NCBI GenBank assembly: GCA_035578155.1
Contig: JAPWDM010000004.1
Span: forward strand, 32,950,387-33,014,386
DNA length: 64,000 nt
Direction of reading: 5' to 3'
Origin: Brachynemurus nebulosus
Taxonomy: Eukaryota; Arthropoda; Insecta; Neuroptera; Myrmeleontidae
Position 1 is the first letter of the stretch; every line of letters begins with the position of its first letter. Both the position numbers and the translations under genes were made by a program. Of the stretch, positions 59,872 to 64,000 are shown in pieces. The notes beneath the pieces are model-generated. The model searched no databases and was not told the origin of the DNA. It saw only the letters and a program-made list of their open reading frames with translations.

Positions 59872-60279
59872 ATGCCAACAATGGAATCCATTACTGCTGG
59901 TGCTTCATCTGGAAACAGAGACTTAATTCAAAAAATGGCTGGAAATTTTGTGGATGAATTGAATCATCTTGGCGCTGTTAAACGATGGATTAAACTTTCT
60001 GATATAGAAATTGGAAAAGTATATAAAATAATGGGAGCCAGTCAACTACCATCGAAATTCGATTCATCGAAAATGAAGACAATATTGGAATTGGAAATTG
60101 GATACATTTCGTTACCAGCGAGATTTGACAATTTGAACGAGCAGATGCTGGCATGGTTGCAAAGCAATCCAAAACTTGGTATTATGAATAATGGACCCAT
60201 TGGACTAACTCATAAATTGCAATTCAAAACGTTGGACTTTCTCGAAATCGTTGGGGGTGCTGAATGGCGAATTTTGTAA
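59872..60279 (+). CDS. 135-aa intronless protein, possible OB-fold-like family
   Basis: Starts at ATG 59872 (MPTMESITAG, A at -3); the frame is open a little further upstream, but only through a GTG. Stop TAA at 60277. The first 30 residues look disordered. From about residue 37 a regular pattern of alternating hydrophobics begins: WIKLSDIEIGKVYKI, then MKTILELE, ISLPARFDNL and, near the end, LTHKLQFKTLDFLEIV. A YxI ... LELE ... LPxRF ... LxF arrangement is reminiscent of small single-domain beta-barrel (OB-like) proteins present as multicopy uncharacterised genes in arthropod genomes; this is from memory and not verified. No signal peptide or membrane segment. AATAAA at 60360-60365 sits 81 nt after the stop. 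The gene is convergent with the zinc-finger gene at 62547-63698. Function unknown; a nucleic-acid-binding role is only a guess. Confidence 0.85.
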   Translation: MPTMESITAGASSGNRDLIQKMAGNFVDELNHLGAVKRWIKLSDIEIGKVYKIMGASQLPSKFDSSKMKTILELEIGYISLPARFDNLNEQMLAWLQSNPKLGIMNNGPIGLTHKLQFKTLDFLEIVGGAEWRIL

Positions 60280-60359
60280 TTTATTCTCTTTAAAATGTAT
60301 TATTTAATTGTACTATGTATTTTAAACATTTCAATATTGTACCAATTTTTCATATATTT

Positions 60360-60365
60360 AATAAA
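60360..60365 (+). terminator. Poly(A) signal AATAAA
   Basis: Eighty-one nucleotides after the stop codon, followed by the moderately GT-rich TTGGTGATCTTTG near 60380. Confidence 0.7.
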
Positions 60366-60399
60366 AATTATAAATTCAATTGGTGATCTTTGATTCCTC

Positions 60400-62546
60400 A
60401 CAGAGCACTTTCTTGCATATGCATAAATTTTTAAAATAATTATAAATTTTACAAGTTAAAAAAGTGATCATTGTGTACCTATTTTTGTTTAAAACTATAC
60501 TTAATAAAAAAAATTTAAAGAAAAAAAAAACCGATCTTTTGATTTACACCGATCCCCTAAAAAGAAATCAAACTAATTTTTGATATTATACCTTAAACTT
60601 GATGTATATATAAAAATTCCATTTACAATTATGGTACACCATATATACTCGTAAATTTTACAAAAATGTATCACTCTGTACATTTTTTTTTAATCTGTGT
60701 GCATATTCTTTGATGTTATTTAATCAGCTAAATCTTTAATCAACTAAATCAGCTAAAATTGTTACATACTTACGTTATAAATATCTAAGTGTGTATTTTT
60801 CTTTTAAATATATAACTTATAAATACTCATGATTACTTTACTATATAACTGTAATCACGCGATATCATGTTATAAAATACATAAGAATTTACTCATTTAA
60901 TGTAAAAATATTTGGTCATCAACAATTAAATAAAAACGAATTTTTTTTAAATATATATAGTAATATAATATTTCGCATATATACAGTACTCTGTTAAAAG
61001 TACGGGTTTCTACACCGTTAAAAACATATATTTTACAATATCAATATATTGTAAAAAAATCATATTTCTTAATATTTTTAAAACTGAATATGTAATATCA
61101 AGAATTTAAAACAGTTTTGAAACATTAATTTCTCCTCATAATATTTTTTTGTCTTAAATTAATAGCACAATGTTCCATATATTTTAAGAAAATTTTTCTT
61201 TTAATATTTTATAACTTATCTAAAAAATTTATAGCTATTTTTATCAAAAAATTTATTACTTGCTATTGTTAAAAAATTAGTTAAATATATCTATAGGTAT
61301 TAAGTGACCCCTAGTTTTTGTGAAAGACGGTAGTAATAGCAATTCATCTTAAATACGAAATTATTTTATCAATGCTAAATAAGCGTTTTTTTCTCATATT
61401 ATCATACTCCAATATATTGTATATTATTATAATTTATAAAAATGTGTTTTATTTATTAAAAAATTTAGCAAAATTTTAAATAATATCGCGTCAAAATAAT
61501 ATTCAGAAGTCAATAAAAGACAATAGCAGTAAATTTATTAAGATAACTATAAATAAATATTAATCTAATGTTGAAATATTTATTAACAAATAGTACTGCT
61601 TAGTAGAAAATTAGGCACCTATTGTTCTGTTTTCAAATTTACCTTTTTGCAATTAAAGAAAATTTTAGTAACTATCGATACCTATATAAAACGATACCCA
61701 TAAAAGACAAGCATGCTCTGATCTCAACAATTTTTTCCCATGTTAAATTTGTATGTTCTTACTTCGCTGAAACTTATTATGTTTATATATTCCCCGCAAT
61801 ATTTTCTACCATAAACAATAGTTATAGCAAGCTAGGTAGGTATTGAATAAGTATTTTTTGTTTGTTAATTTATTGATGATAGAGAAAAAAAATTTATGAT
61901 TTTATAGACAGTGAAATACATTTAAACTATTTTTTTGCAGTTTAATTTTGTAAAAACACCTAAAAATTATCAGTCACAGACAAATATTTCTAAGCAAACG
62001 AATTGAAAATGTAGTTTTATATCATAAGAATAAATGCTTATATATAGGGTGGACAGTAAATAACTCTCATAATTTTTAAAGAGCGGATGAAAACTTTAAT
62101 TTTGGATTACGAAATTTTATTTTTTTTCCGGAGTTAAGCTGCATTCAATTAATTAACCCTTTCCTGCACAGCAATTTTAGATCATTACTGTGCAAACGAT
62201 ACTTCAAATTAGCAAATCATTAATAATATGGGTGAATACTTATTGGCAAGAATTACATAGTTTACAGTTCTATCGCATCAGAATGTTAATAGGACAATGC
62301 GATTTAATTGCCTATATTCAGGAGCAAGCAAAAACATTACCTATTTTAATAGCTTAGAAAATACACATTACATAGTTCGTTGTAAGAACAATCATTTCGG
62401 TGATCTTTTTTAACGAATTACTAGAATTAAGGACTGTGGTATGTAAGAAATAACAACACTCACATAATTTTACAATAATTAACATATAGCTATTGGAAAA
62501 GTTACAAAGATTTTTTTAACAACTTATTAAATGCTGATAGCTTATT
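60400..62546. other. AT-rich spacer between convergent genes
   Basis: Strongly AT-rich, with no credible coding frame. Holds a degenerate MITE terminus at 62042. Confidence 0.5.
62042..62130. mobile_element. Diverged MITE terminus, AGGGTG ... AAATAACTCTC family
   Basis: TATAGGGTGGACAGTAAATA then ACTCTC resembles the right terminus at 40090-40121 and the terminus at 36216. No second end was found. Confidence 0.4.
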
Positions 62547-63698
62547 TTAATATCTTCTATAGGGTCGTAAGTATAACCCTAAACCCGAAATTTTTTCATC
62601 ACCATCGTTGGCGACTGTATTCTCGTCATCATCAGCTTCTCTTTCGCTCGCAGTATCTTCGTTGTCGCTAGTAGATGTTTTTTCATCATCATTGGATACA
62701 TATTTTAACACTGGTTCAATAATATCATGCTTTTCCAATTCCCTGGTTATTGAGATAATCCGCTTTCCAATGTCACTTTCCTTTAAATTATTAAAATGGC
62801 TTCGTTTTTTCTCGTTTTCGATATAATCCGCGAAGCTGGGATTTATAATATGACTCCTTTCCATTAAATTGCACACAGTATTAACCATTTCTTCTCCAAT
62901 TTGCGTCTGAGTCGCTAAACTTCTTAGTTCATCAACTAAATGGTTCGGGTCATCAAAATATTCTTCTTCTTCATCAACAGGTTTCGAATGGCCATTATGA
63001 AGGTTAGCATTTTCATCATCATATTTGAAACGTTTAGCTCCGCCATTTGTTGAGTTAGATGTCGAAGGTTGTTCCTTTTCTCCTGAATTTTTATTTTCTT
63101 GTTCTTCATCCTTTGCGCATGCGTTCTGAAGCTCTTTGACCATTAATATGTCTAGAGCAGTTTGTAAGAGACCAGCCATCTTTGGAGTAAAACTTGTTTC
63201 TTTGTAGTTATCAGGCGATGGTAAATGCTTTTGTTCATCAGATCGATTATCTTCATCATTCGCCGATTGTAGAATATTATGCGAGTTTTTTAAAGCGTGG
63301 AATTTACGTCTGATTGCTTCTGTTGCAGCCATCATACTTTGATTAAAAGTATTCAAGTTTCTTGTAGATAGATCTGTATCATCTTCCTGCTGATTTTGAA
63401 ATACTGGTGCTTTATCTTCCTTTTCTTCATTTCTTGCTTCAAAGCTATAATTGGTTTCACCATCATCATCTTCATCATTCGATTTTGACGATTCACTTTG
63501 TATTGAAAGTCTCCTCTTCTCCGCTCTGTTCACGTGTGTCCCATTATTTACTGACCGATTCGTGGAATTTTCAAATTGACTTATTCCATTTTCATCATTT
63601 TTTTTATCATTCTCAGACGAATTATGTTTAGTTCTTAAATGACGCGAGAGATTAAACTTCCGCGAAAATTTCTTACCACAAAATTCACAACTATGCAT
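62547..63698 (-). CDS. 383-aa single C2H2 zinc-finger protein with acidic tail
   Basis: Intronless, ATG at 63698 (good context, G at -3), TAA at 62547-62549. Residues 4-25 form one classical C2H2 finger with C-x2-C-x12-H-x4-H spacing (CEFCGKKFSRKFNLSRHLRT, then KH). A single finger at the extreme N-terminus is unusual. The rest is Asp/Glu/Ser/Asn-rich, with acidic runs such as NDEDDDGE (about residue 75), EEEEYFDD (about 243) and a C-terminal EREADDDEN. Two predicted helical stretches break it: about 170-195 (LLQTALDILMVKELQNA) and about 285-335 (SFADYIENEKKR ... IGKRIISITRELEKHDIIEP). KRFKYDD near 225 may be a nuclear signal. The C-terminus is basic/aromatic (LRPYRRY). A nuclear regulator is plausible, DNA-binding by finger and possibly activating by acid blobs; this is inference. 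Family not recognised. Confidence 0.9.
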   Translation of the reverse strand: MHSCEFCGKKFSRKFNLSRHLRTKHNSSENDKKNDENGISQFENSTNRSVNNGTHVNRAEKRRLSIQSESSKSNDEDDDGETNYSFEARNEEKEDKAPVFQNQQEDDTDLSTRNLNTFNQSMMAATEAIRRKFHALKNSHNILQSANDEDNRSDEQKHLPSPDNYKETSFTPKMAGLLQTALDILMVKELQNACAKDEEQENKNSGEKEQPSTSNSTNGGAKRFKYDDENANLHNGHSKPVDEEEEYFDDPNHLVDELRSLATQTQIGEEMVNTVCNLMERSHIINPSFADYIENEKKRSHFNNLKESDIGKRIISITRELEKHDIIEPVLKYVSNDDEKTSTSDNEDTASEREADDDENTVANDGDEKISGLGLYLRPYRRY

Positions 63699-63749
63699 AG
63701 CTTAACAGTATTACGATTGCAACGTGTTTACGAATAGCTGAACTGAACT

Positions 63750-63787
63750 CGACTGACTAAAGATTCCGCGGGTTGAGCCTTATATAC
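63750..63787 (-). promoter_or_regulatory. TATA box plus initiator for the zinc-finger gene
   Basis: On the minus strand TATATAAGG starts at 63786, and TCAGTC spans 63756-63751 (initiator A at 63754, about 30-32 nt from the TATA). The 5' UTR is about 55 nt and unspliced. It has the same architecture as the promoter at 59764. Confidence 0.85.
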
Positions 63788-63790
63788 CTA

Positions 63791-64000
63791 TGGAGTGATT
63801 CTTTTTTTGGGAGTGACTCTCTTTTTTGGGAGTGACTCGTTTTTGGGAGTGACTCTTTTTTGGGAGTGACTCTTTTTTTTGGAGTGACTTTTTTTGGAGT
63901 GACTTTTTTTTGGAGTGACTCTTTTTTTTTGGAGTGACTCTTTTTATGGAGTGACTCTATTTTGGAGTGACTCTTTTTTCGGGAGTGACTCTTTTTTGGG
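63791..64000. repeat. GAGTGACTC minisatellite, at least 12 units, upstream of the zinc-finger gene
   Basis: GGAGTGACTC followed by a variable T run (and G) repeats every 14-19 bp, with GAGTGA starts near 63793, 63811, 63830, 63847, 63864, 63883, 63897, 63913, 63932, 63949, 63965 and 63983. It is cut by the window end. On the minus strand each unit reads GAGTCACTCC, close to an AP-1/Gcn4-type half-site. The array stops a few bases from the TATA box, so it may be a promoter-proximal regulatory array. Confidence 0.9.

Noticed and set aside
62608..63631. Plus-strand frames opposite the zinc-finger gene
   Set aside because: Antisense shadows of the acidic/serine-rich coding sequence.
1..64000. 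CRISPR array, rRNA, bacterial operon or intact retrovirus/LTR element
   Set aside because: No regularly spaced direct repeats with unique spacers, no rRNA-like segment, and no gag/pol motifs or LTR pair were seen on reading both strands.

Overview
This window looks like AT-rich nuclear DNA from an arthropod, most likely an insect. The evidence is eukaryotic: dense transposon debris (hAT, piggyBac, Tc1/mariner, pogo/Tigger, Mutator-type, Harbinger-type and Helitron), tRNA-derived SINE heads, long (TA)n tracts, spliced-exon-like signals and two single-exon genes whose promoters carry a TATA box plus an arthropod-style initiator (TCAGTY). Nothing bacterial is present: no Shine-Dalgarno operons, rRNA or CRISPR. 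The species cannot be fixed from the sequence alone, and no database search was possible.

Layout. 1-59 kb is gene-poor and built mostly from nested, largely non-autonomous transposons separated by featureless AT-rich DNA. Several insertions can be defined to the base because their inverted repeats and target duplications are both readable: hAT at 5604-6061, 44859-45121, 47336-47798 and 55454-55659; piggyBac-like at 45168-46089 (TTAA); a Mutator-like MITE at 37234-37541 (10-bp duplication); a Helitron at 3902-4362. The most elaborate locus is 9.04-12.5 kb. There a pogo/Tigger-like transposase gene was split by a hAT element, which was later entered by a 2.74-kb foldback element with 4 tandem repeats in one arm and 8 in the other. 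A second giant palindrome lies at 50209-52013, and a mariner relic with about 600-bp inverted repeats and a decayed transposase at 22744-24831.

Host-gene signal in the first 59 kb is weak. The best candidates are two terminal-exon-like segments facing each other at 38096-38202 (+) and 38760-38819 (-), and an unusually GC-rich 126-nt segment at 57702-57827.

59-64 kb differs in character. It holds two intronless, convergently transcribed genes, each with its own TATA/Inr promoter. One encodes a 135-aa protein of possible OB-fold type (59872-60279, +). The other encodes a 383-aa protein with one N-terminal C2H2 finger and a long acidic/serine-rich remainder (62547-63698, -). Upstream of the first are three spaced copies of CAGCTGACGTCA (E-box overlapping a perfect CRE). 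Upstream of the second is a minisatellite of at least 12 GAGTGACTC-type units that runs off the window. Compact promoters, no introns and repeat-array regulatory regions suggest a virus-derived or large mobile-element-derived module continuing past position 64000. This is the best candidate for an undescribed system here, but that reading is inference.
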